Source of the DNA: Nocardia vinacea
Lineage (GTDB): Bacteria > Actinomycetota > Actinomycetes > Mycobacteriales > Mycobacteriaceae
Direction of reading: 5' to 3'
Assembly (NCBI RefSeq): GCF_035920345.1
Contig: NZ_CP109149.1
Location: forward strand, 4,650,001 to 4,714,000
Length of the DNA stretch: 64,000 nt
The position numbers and the translations under genes are program-made. Below, in pieces: positions 48,781 to 57,942 of the stretch. Within the stretch, counting starts at the first letter, position 1. Each line of letters opens with the position of its first letter. The notes below the pieces were generated by a model. It was given only the letters and a program-made list of their open reading frames with translations. It was not told the origin of the DNA and did not search any database.

Positions 48781-48864
48781 ATGTCTGTCGTGGTGTTCAC
48801 GGTGCTCACCGTGGCGATCTTCGCGCTACTGGGCCTGATCCAGCGTGGGGTGGAAAAGCTGTGA
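48781..48864 (+). CDS. 27-residue membrane peptide at the head of the kdp operon
   Basis: GGAGG at 48768-48772 lies 8 nt before ATG 48781. The product is a single hydrophobic helix (MSVVVFTVLTVAIFALLGL) with the basic end IQRGVEKL. Its TGA overlaps the kdpF GTG by four bases. It resembles KdpF in size and topology but not in sequence, so it may be a second small subunit or stabiliser of the Kdp pump. Confidence 0.75.
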   Translation: MSVVVFTVLTVAIFALLGLIQRGVEKL

Positions 48865-48947
48865 TCGCGAACCTGATCGGTCTGGTCCTCGCCGTCCTCA
48901 TCGCCGTCTACCTGGTGGCGGCGCTGCTCTTCCCCGAGAGGTTCTAG
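48861..48947 (+). CDS. kdpF: K+-ATPase small subunit KdpF
   Basis: This 28-residue single-span peptide (GTG start) contains GLVLAVLIAVYLVAALLFPE, with the family ending PERF. KdpF stabilises the KdpABC complex in the membrane. It is coupled by overlap to the upstream 27-residue gene, and the kdpA TTG follows its stop codon directly. Confidence 0.93.
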   Translation: MIANLIGLVLAVLIAVYLVAALLFPERF

Positions 48948-50618
48948 TTGAACACGACCACCGCGGGGATCGCGTTCATCGCATCCCTGGTCATCGCGCT
49001 GGCCCTGGTGCATGTGCCGCTCGGCGACTACATGTTCCGGGTGTACAACGCCGAGAAGCACTCCCGCGCGGAGCGGGTCGTCTACAAGGCCATCGGTGTG
49101 CAACCCGAGGTCGAACAGACCTGGGGCGTCTACGCCCGCAGTGTGCTGGCGTTCTCCGCGGTCAGCATTCTGTTCTTGTTCTTCCTTCAGCTGATCCAGG
49201 GCAAGCTGCCACTGCATCTGCACGATCCGGCGACCGAGATGACCCCGGCGCTGGCTTGGAATACCGCGGTCAGCTTCGTGACGAATACGAACTGGCAGAA
49301 CTACTCCGGTGAGTCGACCCAGGGTCACCTGGTGCAGATGGCCGGGCTCGCAGTGCAGAACTTCGTCTCCGCGGCCGTCGGCATCGCGGTGGCGGTCGCG
49401 CTGGTGCGCGGCTTCGCGCGCAGGCATACCGGCGATCTGGGCAACTTCTGGGTGGATCTGGTGCGCGGCACCATTCGCATCCTGCTGCCGCTGGCCTTCG
49501 TCTTCGCGATCATCCTCGTCGCCGGTGGCGCGATCCAGAACTTCCACCTGCACGATCAGGTCGCGCAGACGCTGAACGGCAGCGAGCAGACCATTACCGG
49601 CGGGCCGGTGGCCAGCCAGGAGGTGATCAAGGAACTCGGCACCAACGGTGGCGGCTTCTACAACGCGAACTCCGCGCACCCCATCGAGAATCCGACGACC
49701 TGGACCAACTGGGTCGAAATCTTCCTGCTGCTGGTGATCAGCTTCTCGCTGCCGCGCACCTTCGGTCGCATGGTCGGCAGTAAGAAGCAGGGCTACGCGA
49801 TCGTCGCGGTAATGGGCACGATCGCGCTGATCAGCGTCACCTTGCAGAACCTCTTCCAACTGCAGCACCACGGCACGGTGCCGACCGCGATCGGCGCATC
49901 GCTCGAGGGTGTCGAAACCCGTTTCGGCGTGGCCGATTCCGCGACCTTCGCCACCGCGACCACGCTGACCTCCACCGGTGCGGTGGATTCGTTCCACGAT
50001 TCCTACACCAGCCTCGGCGGCCTGATGACGATGTTCAATATGCAGCTCGGTGAGGTCGCGCCGGGCGGTACCGGCTCAGGTCTGTACGGCATGCTCATCC
50101 TCGCGGTGATCACCGTCTTCGTCGCGGGTCTGATGGTCGGTCGCACACCGGAATATCTGGGCAAGAAGATCACGCCACACGAAATCAAGCTCGCCGCCTC
50201 ATATTTCCTGATCAGCCCGCTGATCGTGCTGGTGGGTACGGCCGCCGCGATGGCCATGCCGGGGCAGCGCGCGGGCATGCTCAACTCCGGACCACATGGG
50301 CTCTCGGAAGTGTTGTACGCCTTCACATCCGCGGCGAACAACAACGGTTCCGCCTTCGCCGGGCTGTCCGGCAATACCGAGTGGTACAACACCGCGCTGG
50401 GCCTGGCCATGGTGTTCGGCCGCTTCCTGCCGATCATTTTCGTACTGGCCCTCGCCGGTTCGCTGGCCCACCAGGGTCAGACCCCCGAATCGATCGGCAC
50501 GCTGCCGACGCACCGGCCGCTGTTCGTCGGCATGGTCGTCGGCGTGACGGTGATCCTGGTCGCGCTGACCTTCCTGCCCGCACTCGCACTCGGGCCGCTC
50601 GCCGAAGGAATCCACTGA
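48948..50618 (+). CDS. kdpA: K+-transporting ATPase subunit A
   Basis: KdpA is the potassium-binding channel-like subunit of the Kdp P-type ATPase. Its 556 residues have about ten helices and SKT-like selectivity segments: [14 protein letters not shown] near residue 110, [16 protein letters not shown] near 230 and [13 protein letters not shown] near 460. The start codon is TTG 48948, directly after the kdpF stop, with GAGAGG inside the kdpF end as binding site. Confidence 0.96.
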   Translation: MNTTTAGIAFIASLVIALALVHVPLGDYMFRVYNAEKHSRAERVVYKAIGVQPEVEQTWGVYARSVLAFSAVSILFLFFLQLIQGKLPLHLHDPATEMTPALAWNTAVSFVTNTNWQNYSGESTQGHLVQMAGLAVQNFVSAAVGIAVAVALVRGFARRHTGDLGNFWVDLVRGTIRILLPLAFVFAIILVAGGAIQNFHLHDQVAQTLNGSEQTITGGPVASQEVIKELGTNGGGFYNANSAHPIENPTTWTNWVEIFLLLVISFSLPRTFGRMVGSKKQGYAIVAVMGTIALISVTLQNLFQLQHHGTVPTAIGASLEGVETRFGVADSATFATATTLTSTGAVDSFHDSYTSLGGLMTMFNMQLGEVAPGGTGSGLYGMLILAVITVFVAGLMVGRTPEYLGKKITPHEIKLAASYFLISPLIVLVGTAAAMAMPGQRAGMLNSGPHGLSEVLYAFTSAANNNGSAFAGLSGNTEWYNTALGLAMVFGRFLPIIFVLALAGSLAHQGQTPESIGTLPTHRPLFVGMVVGVTVILVALTFLPALALGPLAEGIH

Positions 50619-50619
50619 T

Positions 50620-52749
50620 ATGTCCACTACGACAGCCGAACCGGTCCAGCACAAACGTGGCGTCCGCAAGGGTGTGCTCGATCCGAAGATGCTGCTGACC
50701 TCCATTCCGGACGCGGTGCGAAAGCTGGACCCGCGCACCATGTGGCGCAATCCGGTGATGCTCATCGTCGAGATCGGCGCGGTCTGGTCGACGGTGCTGG
50801 CGCCGGCCGATCCGACGTTCTTCGCGTGGGCGATCGTCGTATGGCTCTGGCTCACCGTCATATTCGCCAATCTGGCCGAGGCGGTCGCCGAGGGACGCGG
50901 TAAGGCGCAAGCCGATACGCTGCGGAAAGCCAAGACCGACACCATGGCTCGGCGTCTGGTCGACTGGTCGCCTGGTGCGCGGATCGTCGAGGAGAGCGTC
51001 GGGGCTCCGGCGCTGCGGCGCGGCGATTACGTCATTGTCGAGGCGGGCCAGGTGATTCCGGGCGACGGCGATGTCGTGGAAGGCATTGCTTCGGTGGATG
51101 AATCGGCCATTACCGGCGAATCCGCGCCGGTCATTCGGGAGTCCGGCGGCGACCGCTCGGCGGTCACCGGGGGTACCACCGTGCTGTCCGATCGGATCAT
51201 CGTCAAGATCACCCAGGAGCCGGGTGCGAGCTTCATCGACAAGATGATCGCGCTCGTCGAGGGCGCGTCGCGGCAGAAGACGCCGAACGAGATCGCGCTG
51301 AATATCCTGCTCGCCGCGCTGACCATCATCTTCGTCTTCGCGGTTGCGACACTGCAGCCGATGGCGATCTTCTCGAAGTCGAACAGTCCCGGGGTGGCTG
51401 ATACTTCGGCGCTGGACGTGCACGGTGTCACCGGCATTGTGATGGTTTCGCTGCTGGTGTGCCTGATTCCGACCACCATCGGCGCGCTGCTGTCGGCCAT
51501 CGGCATCGCGGGCATGGACCGCTTGGTGCAACGCAATGTGCTGGCCATGTCCGGCCGTGCGGTCGAGGCCGCCGGTGACGTGAACACCCTGCTGCTGGAC
51601 AAGACCGGCACCATCACTCTGGGTAACCGGCAGGCCTCGGATTTCGTACCGATGCCCGGCATTCCCGATGACGAATTGGCCGATGCCGCACAGCTTTCCA
51701 GCCTCGCCGACGAAACCCCCGAGGGGCGCTCCATCGTGGTCTACGCCAAGCAGGCGTTCAACAAGCGCGAACGCACCCCGGGTGAGCTGACCGGTGCGAC
51801 GTGGGTGGAATTCACCGCCCAGACCCGCATGTCGGGTGTGAATCTGCAGGACGGGCACCAGCTGCGCAAGGGTGCCGCAAGCGCCGTCACCGAATGGGTT
51901 CGCGCACAAGGTGGGGACGTACCCGGCGGTATCGGCGTGATCGTCGACGGGATCTCCGCATCCGGCGGCACACCGCTGGTCGTCGGCGAGGTCAACGACG
52001 GTAAGGCCCGGCTGCTCGGCGTCATTCACCTGAAAGACGTTGTGAAGCAAGGCATGCGGGAGCGTTTCGACGAAATGCGCCGGATGGGCATCCGCACGGT
52101 GATGATCACCGGCGATAACCCGTTGACCGCCAAGGCGATTGCCGATGAGGCCGGTGTCGACGACTTCCTCGCCGAGGCGACGCCCGAGGACAAACTGGCG
52201 CTGATCAAGCAGGAGCAGGGCGGCGGACGCCTGGTCGCGATGACCGGTGACGGCACCAATGACGCTCCGGCCCTCGCCCAGGCCGATGTGGGCGTCGCGA
52301 TGAACACCGGCACCTCGGCAGCCAAGGAAGCCGGAAATATGGTCGATCTGGATTCGGATCCGACCAAGCTCATCGAAATCGTGGAGATCGGCAAACAGCT
52401 GCTCATCACCCGCGGTGCGCTGACCACCTTCTCGATCGCCAATGACATCGCCAAGTACTTCGCGATCATTCCCGCGCTGTTCGTCGCGCTGTTTCCGGGC
52501 CTCGACCTGCTGAACATCATGCGGCTGGCCAGTCCACAGTCGGCAATCCTATCGGCGGTCATCTTCAACGCGCTGGTCATCATCGCGCTGATCCCGCTGG
52601 CGCTGCGCGGTGTGCACTACCGGCCGAGCAATGCGTCGAAGCTGTTGAGCCGCAACCTGACGATCTACGGTCTCGGCGGCATCGTCGCACCGTTCATCGG
52701 CATCAAACTGATCGACCTCGTCGTCCAACTCCTCCCCGGGATGTCCTGA
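50620..52749 (+). CDS. kdpB: K+-transporting ATPase subunit B
   Basis: This is the catalytic P-type ATPase subunit. The phosphorylation motif [15 protein letters not shown] is near residue 325, the TGES-like loop is [15 protein letters not shown] near 165, and the hinge [19 protein letters not shown] is near 545. The family KdpB sequence [15 protein letters not shown] is present. Its 709 residues are full length. The ATG lies 1 bp after the kdpA stop. Confidence 0.97.
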   Translation: MSTTTAEPVQHKRGVRKGVLDPKMLLTSIPDAVRKLDPRTMWRNPVMLIVEIGAVWSTVLAPADPTFFAWAIVVWLWLTVIFANLAEAVAEGRGKAQADTLRKAKTDTMARRLVDWSPGARIVEESVGAPALRRGDYVIVEAGQVIPGDGDVVEGIASVDESAITGESAPVIRESGGDRSAVTGGTTVLSDRIIVKITQEPGASFIDKMIALVEGASRQKTPNEIALNILLAALTIIFVFAVATLQPMAIFSKSNSPGVADTSALDVHGVTGIVMVSLLVCLIPTTIGALLSAIGIAGMDRLVQRNVLAMSGRAVEAAGDVNTLLLDKTGTITLGNRQASDFVPMPGIPDDELADAAQLSSLADETPEGRSIVVYAKQAFNKRERTPGELTGATWVEFTAQTRMSGVNLQDGHQLRKGAASAVTEWVRAQGGDVPGGIGVIVDGISASGGTPLVVGEVNDGKARLLGVIHLKDVVKQGMRERFDEMRRMGIRTVMITGDNPLTAKAIADEAGVDDFLAEATPEDKLALIKQEQGGGRLVAMTGDGTNDAPALAQADVGVAMNTGTSAAKEAGNMVDLDSDPTKLIEIVEIGKQLLITRGALTTFSIANDIAKYFAIIPALFVALFPGLDLLNIMRLASPQSAILSAVIFNALVIIALIPLALRGVHYRPSNASKLLSRNLTIYGLGGIVAPFIGIKLIDLVVQLLPGMS

Positions 52750-52750
52750 T

Positions 52751-53638
52751 ATGCGTATGTCAACTTGGATCCGGCAGCATCTGGCCGCGTTGCGTGCGTT
52801 GCTGGTGCTCACAGCGATCACCGGAATCGGCTATCCCGTCGCGGTTTTCGTGGTCGCCCAGATTCCTGGCCTGCACGATAAGGCGGACGGGTCGCTGATC
52901 ACGGTGGACGGCAAGGCCGTCGGTTCCAGCCTGATCGGGCAGTCGTTCACCGATAAGGACGGCAAGGCGCTGGTGCAGTACTTCCAGAGCCGTCCGTCGG
53001 CGGCGGGCGACGGCTACGACCCGCTGTCCACCGCGGCGTCCAACCTCGGCCCGGAGAGCATCGTCGACACGCTCGACGCCGATCCGGCGAAGGTGGAGTT
53101 GAGCCTGCTGTCGACCGTGTGCGCGCGCAGCAAGGCGGTCGGCGACCGCGAGGGGGTCGACGGCAGCCGTCCGTTCTGCACCAAGGACGGTGTCGGCGCG
53201 GTGCTTTCGGTGATCGGACCACGCGACGCCGATGGCGAGGTTGCGCATCCGGTGCTGGTCGTGAGCGTCAACGAGGCGTGCCCTGCGAAGCCGTTCCTGT
53301 CCACCTACAACGGAATCCAGGTCGAATGCGCGAAGCCGGGCGAGGACTACTCGATCGGCCGGATCGTCCCGATCATCGGCGCTGCCTCGACCGACACACC
53401 GGTGCCGACCGATGCGGTCACCGCCAGCGGCAGTGGTCTGGACCCGCATATCTCACCGCAGTACGCGGCCATTCAGGTCGCGCGAATCACCAAGGCCCGC
53501 AATATCTCCGAGGATCAGGTGCGGCAGCTCGTCGACGCGCACACCGACGGCAGGACCCTCGGCTTCCTCGGTGAGCCGCGTGTGAATGTGGTCGAGCTGA
53601 ATCTCGATCTCGACAAACGGTATCCGTTCCGCGGCTAG
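52751..53638 (+). CDS. kdpC: K+-transporting ATPase subunit C
   Basis: This single-span subunit raises the pump's affinity for its ligands. The N-terminal helix contains LVLTAITGIGYPVAVFVVA. SLIGQSFTDKDGKALVQYF and the signature TASGSGLDPHISP are clear, and the end ELNLDLDKRYPF is typical. At 295 residues it is about 100 longer than the enterobacterial protein, with an extra Cys-bearing segment (STVCARSK, SRPFCTKDG, NEACPAKPF) that other actinobacterial KdpC proteins also carry. It follows kdpB by 1 bp. Confidence 0.95.
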   Translation: MRMSTWIRQHLAALRALLVLTAITGIGYPVAVFVVAQIPGLHDKADGSLITVDGKAVGSSLIGQSFTDKDGKALVQYFQSRPSAAGDGYDPLSTAASNLGPESIVDTLDADPAKVELSLLSTVCARSKAVGDREGVDGSRPFCTKDGVGAVLSVIGPRDADGEVAHPVLVVSVNEACPAKPFLSTYNGIQVECAKPGEDYSIGRIVPIIGAASTDTPVPTDAVTASGSGLDPHISPQYAAIQVARITKARNISEDQVRQLVDAHTDGRTLGFLGEPRVNVVELNLDLDKRYPFRG

Positions 53639-53642
53639 CGAA

Positions 53643-53678
53643 CCGAGCGCTCGTTCCCGAACGGGAATGGGCGCTCGG
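53643..53678. terminator. Terminator after the kdp operon
   Basis: CCGAGCGC/GCGCTCGG outer arms and TTCCCG/CGGGAA inner arms form one long hairpin with a 3-bp internal mismatch. It starts 5 bp after the kdpC stop and lies 10 bp beyond the convergent Cys-rich gene's stop, so it may act both ways. It shares AATGGGCGCTC with the repeat at 14828-14890. Confidence 0.75.
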
Positions 53679-53687
53679 CCGATTCGT

Positions 53688-53873
53688 TCAGTTGTCCTCG
53701 ACGCAGGCGAAGCAATACGCCGACGCGGCGAGATACTGGTGGCAGTCCGGACCATGACCCGCATGCGTACTGCAGATGAAACGCGCCAGGTCCAGATCGA
53801 GATCCATCGGCTCGGCACTGCAATCACGGTGCTGAGTGCTCCACAGATCCCGGCGATCCAGTGATGTCTGCAT
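53688..53873 (-). CDS. Small Cys/His-rich protein (61 aa)
   Basis: GGAGGT lies 5 nt before ATG 53873, an excellent start. The product is acidic and carries the motif RFICSTHAGHGPDCHQYLAA followed by YCFACVEDN. Of its five Cys, four fall in the C-terminal half along with His residues, suggesting a zinc- or iron-binding fold. No named family is recognised. An 8-bp-arm palindrome lies 40-59 bp upstream, so its expression is likely controlled by a dedicated regulator. Confidence 0.68.
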   Translation of the reverse strand: MQTSLDRRDLWSTQHRDCSAEPMDLDLDLARFICSTHAGHGPDCHQYLAASAYCFACVEDN

Positions 53874-53912
53874 TGTGCACCTCCAGCCTGTTGGTATTCA
53901 GTGGAGAAGCGA

Positions 53913-53932
53913 ACCAATGTCCTTACATTGGT
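53913..53932. promoter_or_regulatory. Palindromic operator upstream of the Cys-rich gene
   Basis: ACCAATGT (53913-53920) and ACATTGGT (53925-53932) are perfect inverse copies with a 4-bp centre. The site is 40-59 bp before the Cys-rich gene's start and 26 bp outside the next gene's 3' end. Its CCAATGT/ACATTGG core is the same as in the operators at 38003-38049. Confidence 0.6.
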
Positions 53933-53957
53933 GGTGGATTACCCGATCCGGCGCCGT

Positions 53958-56096
53958 TCATCGCAGGATCTGCCAATCATCGGGCAGCCGCACCGTGGTG
54001 ACCTGATCGCCCGCCGCCTCGAGATCCACGGTCGCCGAACCCAATCGCAGATCGCTCAGCGTGACCGTGCCCCACTGCGGCGGCAGTTGCGGTCTGACAG
54101 TGAGCGTGCGCGACGGCGCGGCGGGATCCAGTCCGAGGAACGAGCGCACCAGCAATAGCGGTGCCGCGCTGGCCCAGGCCTGCGGTGAACAGGAGGTGGG
54201 ATACGGGACCGGAACCGCGAACTGATCGCGCGGAAATCCGCAGAACAGCTCGGGCAGCCGACCACCGAAAGATGCCGCCGCATCGAGTAATCCACCCGCC
54301 AGCCGGGTGGCGAGCTCGACCGCGCCCGGCACCTGCCGGTAGCGCAGCAGGCCCGCGACGGCGATCGCGGTATCGTGCGGCCAAACCGATCCGCAGTGAT
54401 AGCTCATCGGGTTGTAGGCGCCCATCGACGAGGCGAGGGTGCGCAGCCCGAAGCCGGTGTCCATTTCGGGACCGGAGAGCCGCCTGACCATTTCGGCGGC
54501 GTGCTCGTCACTGGCGATGCCGGTCCAAAGACAGTGCGCCACATTGCTTGTCAGTGCATCGACTTGCCGTTTGCCGCCGTCGAGTGCGACCGCGTACCAC
54601 CCCTGCTGCGGAAGCCAGAACTGTTCGGCGAATTTGCCGCGCAGTTCGGCGGCCCGCTCACGCAGCCGGGTCGCCGCACGCTGATCGTCGAAGGCCTCGG
54701 CCAACTCCGCCCGGGACAGCAATGCGGCATACGCATAGCCTTGCACCTCGCACAGCGCGATCGGCGCCTCCGCGAGATGTCCTGCGGCGTCGTTGATTCC
54801 GTCGAAACTGTCCTTCCAACCCTGATTGATCAGGCCGCGATCGGTGGCACGGCGGTATTCGACGAAGCCGTCACCGTCACGATCGCCGTAATCAGTGATC
54901 CACCGCACCGCGGCGTCGGCGGCGGGCAGCAGTTCCCTGATCACCTCCGAATCCGCACCCCATCGATGACATTCCGCCAGCAACATGATGAAAAGCGGTG
55001 TGGCATCGGCGGTTCCGTAATAGGTACTGCCGCCGAGTACATGCCCGCTCGCGGGGCCGCGCCGCATCTCGTGCATGATCCGCCCCGGCTCCTCCTCGGT
55101 GAGCGGATCGATGCGCTGCCCTTGCGATTCGGCCAGTTGCTGCAGTGTGCCCAGCGCGAGATCCACTTCCAAAGGCAGTGCCATCCACGCGGTGAGCAAA
55201 CTGTCGCGACCGAACAGGGTCATGAACCAGGGCGCACCCGCTGCCACGAACGGGCGACCCTCGCCGGATTCGTCGTGAATCTGCAACGCCCCCAAGTCGC
55301 TTTCCGAGCGGCGAAGCACTTGGGTGAGCACCGGATCCGCGGAAGTGATCTTCGTCGCGGTGTGTCGCCATGCCGCCATCTTGCGGCTCGGTGCGCTGAG
55401 CCCATGGTGCTCTCCCGGCGCCAGCGGTGCCTGGACGCGCTGATTGCCGAGGGTCGGCTGGGCCACGATCTCGGTCTGCCAGCGTTCGCCGGGTAGCACG
55501 ACGACCCGCCAGAGCAGTGTGCCGGGCAGAACAGCGGGCTCGACGGTCGCCGAAACCGTGAGCCCGCGCATCCGATCGGTGCGGTCGTGCAACAGCAACT
55601 CGCCTTCGGCCACGGTGACCTCGGCCCGGCTGTGTGCGACGCGGCCCTCCTTGACCGCGAACAGATCGACGAAATCCGCGTCGACATGCAATTCCAAGGT
55701 GACCGCAGTTGCCTCGCGGCCCATATTCTCCAGGGTCAGAATCTCGTGCATGCCATCGGCGATGAGGCGTTCGCGCACCAACAGCAGGCTGCTGTCGGCC
55801 TGTCCGGCCTGCGGTGGCCGGCGCAGCACGAATCTGGCGGCGAACGCCTCCGGGCTGAGCACCGACAGCGATTCGGCGGGTTTGCCGTCCACCAGCAGTT
55901 CCCAGCGGGAGATGACGCGGGCGTCGCGGAAGAACAACCCGTGCGGATGTCCCGGTTCGACATCGCCGAGCCGATTCGACAGGCAGAAGGTACCGCCCTC
56001 GACCAAGGTCACCGAATTACCGCAACCGCCGAGACCGGTCGGCTCACCGGAATTCAGCGGTGCGGGATTCGACGCGGCGCCGGCGTCTGCGGTCAT
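53958..56096 (-). CDS. Amylo-alpha-1,6-glucosidase / glycogen-debranching-like protein
   Basis: This 712-residue protein has an N-terminal glycogen-debranching beta domain (about residues 25-215: GTFCLSNRLGDVEPGHPHGLF and the RDARVISRWELLVDG block). A six-hairpin glycosidase barrel follows, with acid-bearing loops such as WFMTLFGRDSLLTAWMALP, RRATDRGLINQGWKDSFDGI and SYHCGSVWPHDTAIAVAGL. Related proteins act on alpha-glucans or are trehalose/stress-linked; the substrate is not proven. Its ATG overlaps the stop of the upstream glycosyltransferase (ATGA), so they act together. Confidence 0.88.
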   Translation of the reverse strand: MTADAGAASNPAPLNSGEPTGLGGCGNSVTLVEGGTFCLSNRLGDVEPGHPHGLFFRDARVISRWELLVDGKPAESLSVLSPEAFAARFVLRRPPQAGQADSSLLLVRERLIADGMHEILTLENMGREATAVTLELHVDADFVDLFAVKEGRVAHSRAEVTVAEGELLLHDRTDRMRGLTVSATVEPAVLPGTLLWRVVVLPGERWQTEIVAQPTLGNQRVQAPLAPGEHHGLSAPSRKMAAWRHTATKITSADPVLTQVLRRSESDLGALQIHDESGEGRPFVAAGAPWFMTLFGRDSLLTAWMALPLEVDLALGTLQQLAESQGQRIDPLTEEEPGRIMHEMRRGPASGHVLGGSTYYGTADATPLFIMLLAECHRWGADSEVIRELLPAADAAVRWITDYGDRDGDGFVEYRRATDRGLINQGWKDSFDGINDAAGHLAEAPIALCEVQGYAYAALLSRAELAEAFDDQRAATRLRERAAELRGKFAEQFWLPQQGWYAVALDGGKRQVDALTSNVAHCLWTGIASDEHAAEMVRRLSGPEMDTGFGLRTLASSMGAYNPMSYHCGSVWPHDTAIAVAGLLRYRQVPGAVELATRLAGGLLDAAASFGGRLPELFCGFPRDQFAVPVPYPTSCSPQAWASAAPLLLVRSFLGLDPAAPSRTLTVRPQLPPQWGTVTLSDLRLGSATVDLEAAGDQVTTVRLPDDWQILR

Positions 56097-57289
56097 ACTC
56101 GTTCGCTGGCGGGAATACGGACCGGCACCGTCTCGTCGAGCAGCAGTGCCGCGCGCGCATGGCGCCGCGAACGCAGGAGCTGGTGATAGACCTGCTCATA
56201 GCCGCGCCCGAGCGTGCCCGCGCCGAAGTTCGCCTCGACGTGCGCACGGCACGCGGCCGGATCGTACGTGCTCACCTCGGCGATCGCGGCGGGCAACTCG
56301 GCGGGATCGTCACAGATCCGGCCGGTCACACCGTCGACGATGACCTCGGCAACCGCACCGCCGCGCAGTGCGACCACCGGTGTGCCGCAGACCATGGCCT
56401 CGATCATCACCATGCCGAACGGCTCCTCCCAGTCGATCGGGAACAGCAGGCAGCGCGCACCCGCGAGCAGTTTGCGCTTGGCCGAGGCATCCGCCATTCC
56501 GAAAAGGTGATCCCGCTCGGTGATCAGTGGGCGCACCTTTTTTTCGAAATACGCCCGCTCAGGGGCTTCACTGCACTTACCCGCGAGCACCAAGGGAATA
56601 CCGGCCTCGTGCGCGGCTTCCACTGCCAGATGCGTCCCCTTGGTTGCGGTGAAACGGCCGAGAAACAGTGCGTAGTCGCCTTTTTCGGTTTGGTACGGCC
56701 ACTGGTCGACATGCAGCGCATTGTGTACGCGACCAGCCCAATTCAGATCGGGCGCCAATTCGCGCTGCCGATCACTGATGGCGACCAGCGATACTTCCTG
56801 GCCCAATTCGCGGTAGTAGTGATAGCAGTCGCCCTCGTCGACCGGCCCGTGCACGGTCACCACTGTTGGTAAACCCAAGCCCATATACGCCGGGGCATTC
56901 AGTGGTCCGGCAAAGGTGTGGTCGTGCACCAGATCCAAGCCGGAGGTGGCGGCGACCTGTTCGATCGCCCTTCGCACCTTCAGAGCGTGCACGACCTCGG
57001 GAAACGGCTCGCCGAGCCGTTCGGGTAATGCGCGATCCCACACCGGAACGAATTTCGCCGTGGTGCCGGGTTCGCCGGCGCCGAACAATGTCACGTCGTG
57101 CCCGCGTGCGACCAATGCGTCGACCAAATCGGCGACTACGGCCTCGACTCCGCCATAGGCCTTCGGCGGTACGTCGAAGTAGGGCGGAACAACCATCGCA
57201 ATGCGGAATCGTTCGCCGACGTGATCGGTAGACAGCAAATCCGAAGCGGCAATGGGCGCCGAATTCGGCGCGATCAGACCTGCGCTCAT
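56093..57289 (-). CDS. GT4-family glycosyltransferase
   Basis: This retaining GT-B enzyme of 398 residues transfers a sugar from a nucleotide donor. The N-terminal Rossmann domain has VVPPYFDVPPKAYGGVE and the ARGHDVTLFGAGEPG block. The C-terminal donor domain has FLGRFTATKGTHLAVEAA, LLFPIDWEEPFGMVMIEAM and GTPVVALRGGAVAEVIVDG, including the E-x7-E pair. ATG 57289 is preferred, with GGAAGG just upstream; the frame extends to 57325. It leads a two-gene operon with the debranching-like gene, pointing to glucan or trehalose metabolism. Confidence 0.88.
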   Translation of the reverse strand: MSAGLIAPNSAPIAASDLLSTDHVGERFRIAMVVPPYFDVPPKAYGGVEAVVADLVDALVARGHDVTLFGAGEPGTTAKFVPVWDRALPERLGEPFPEVVHALKVRRAIEQVAATSGLDLVHDHTFAGPLNAPAYMGLGLPTVVTVHGPVDEGDCYHYYRELGQEVSLVAISDRQRELAPDLNWAGRVHNALHVDQWPYQTEKGDYALFLGRFTATKGTHLAVEAAHEAGIPLVLAGKCSEAPERAYFEKKVRPLITERDHLFGMADASAKRKLLAGARCLLFPIDWEEPFGMVMIEAMVCGTPVVALRGGAVAEVIVDGVTGRICDDPAELPAAIAEVSTYDPAACRAHVEANFGAGTLGRGYEQVYHQLLRSRRHARAALLLDETVPVRIPASERV

Positions 57290-57659
57290 GACCATCCTTC
57301 CAGGGACAACCTTGTGCACATCCACCCAGCACTTCGGTGCGCTGGGCGCCGAACGTGTTGGCCGCCGCGGCGGAGGTGGAGACTGGTGCCTGCACCGCCG
57401 TCCATGAAGGCTTGGTTGGCCTGGTCACGCCGATTGGCATGAACAGGGGGGCCGCACACAGACGTACCTTATTTCTGGTTGTTCAAACCACGCAGTCGGT
57501 GTGAAATCTCAGCATTTGGGATGAAATGGCCTATTATCCGCCCTTGATATCAAGGGGGCTTACCCGACTTTTGACGGTTCCGAGATAGGTGAAGCGAGCA
57601 AACGAATCCGATATTTGATCGCCCTACCGTGCCGTTATACGCATACATATAATATGCGT
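57290..57659. other. AT-richer divergent intergenic region
   Basis: About 370 bp lie between the divergent GT4 gene and the Cys-rich gene at 57660. The half nearest the latter is clearly richer in A+T than its surroundings. It contains the perfect palindrome CCCTTGATATCAAGGG (57541-57556) and a smaller TGGTT/AACCA repeat near 57478-57492. No ORF or RNA gene is supported. Confidence 0.6.
57541..57556. promoter_or_regulatory. 16-bp perfect palindrome
   Basis: CCCTTGATATCAAGGG is fully self-complementary with no spacer. It lies about 100 bp upstream of the Cys-rich gene's start, between divergent genes, and is a candidate regulator-binding site for one or both. Confidence 0.5.
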
Positions 57660-57661
57660 AT
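57637..57661 (+). promoter_or_regulatory. TATAAT promoter inside a start-spanning palindrome
   Basis: ATACGCATA (57637-57645) and TATGCGTAT (57653-57661) form a perfect 9-bp inverted repeat with a 7-nt centre. Inside sits a consensus -10 box TATAAT (57648-57653). A start site 7 bp downstream would fall on ATG 57660, giving a leaderless mRNA. No clear -35 box is seen. The repeat would let a repressor cover the -10 box and start codon together. Confidence 0.55.
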
Positions 57662-57941
57662 GTTCGATCCTATCACTCTTGCCGTCGGGGCCGGAATCGC
57701 CGGTGTCGGCTGGGCCGTCGGGCGGTTCGGCAGGCGCTCGCCCGCTGGAGCCGCGGTTGCCCGGTGCGGCTGTGGCCACGACCTGGCGCTGCACGATCCG
57801 GAGGCGGGCACCTGCCATGCCGAGCTGGTCCGCAAGACGTACGCCGGGCCCGTATGGGTGCAGTGCGGTTGCCGACGCTACACCGGTCCGGTCCCAGTCG
57901 AGGACTACTTCAGCAGACCGATCATGCCCTCGGACGACTGA
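57660..57941 (+). CDS. Small membrane-anchored Cys-rich protein (93 aa)
   Basis: From ATG 57660 (or ATG 57654) the protein begins with a hydrophobic helix (MFDPITLAVGAGIAGVGWAV) and basic residues. A Cys/His domain follows: CGCGHDLALHD, then GTCHAEL and VQCGCRRYTGP. Five cysteines and two histidines in about 50 residues look like a zinc-binding fold found in other small actinobacterial proteins. No activity is known. There is no ribosome-binding site, in keeping with a leaderless transcript. Confidence 0.75.
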   Translation: MFDPITLAVGAGIAGVGWAVGRFGRRSPAGAAVARCGCGHDLALHDPEAGTCHAELVRKTYAGPVWVQCGCRRYTGPVPVEDYFSRPIMPSDD

Positions 57942-57942
57942 C

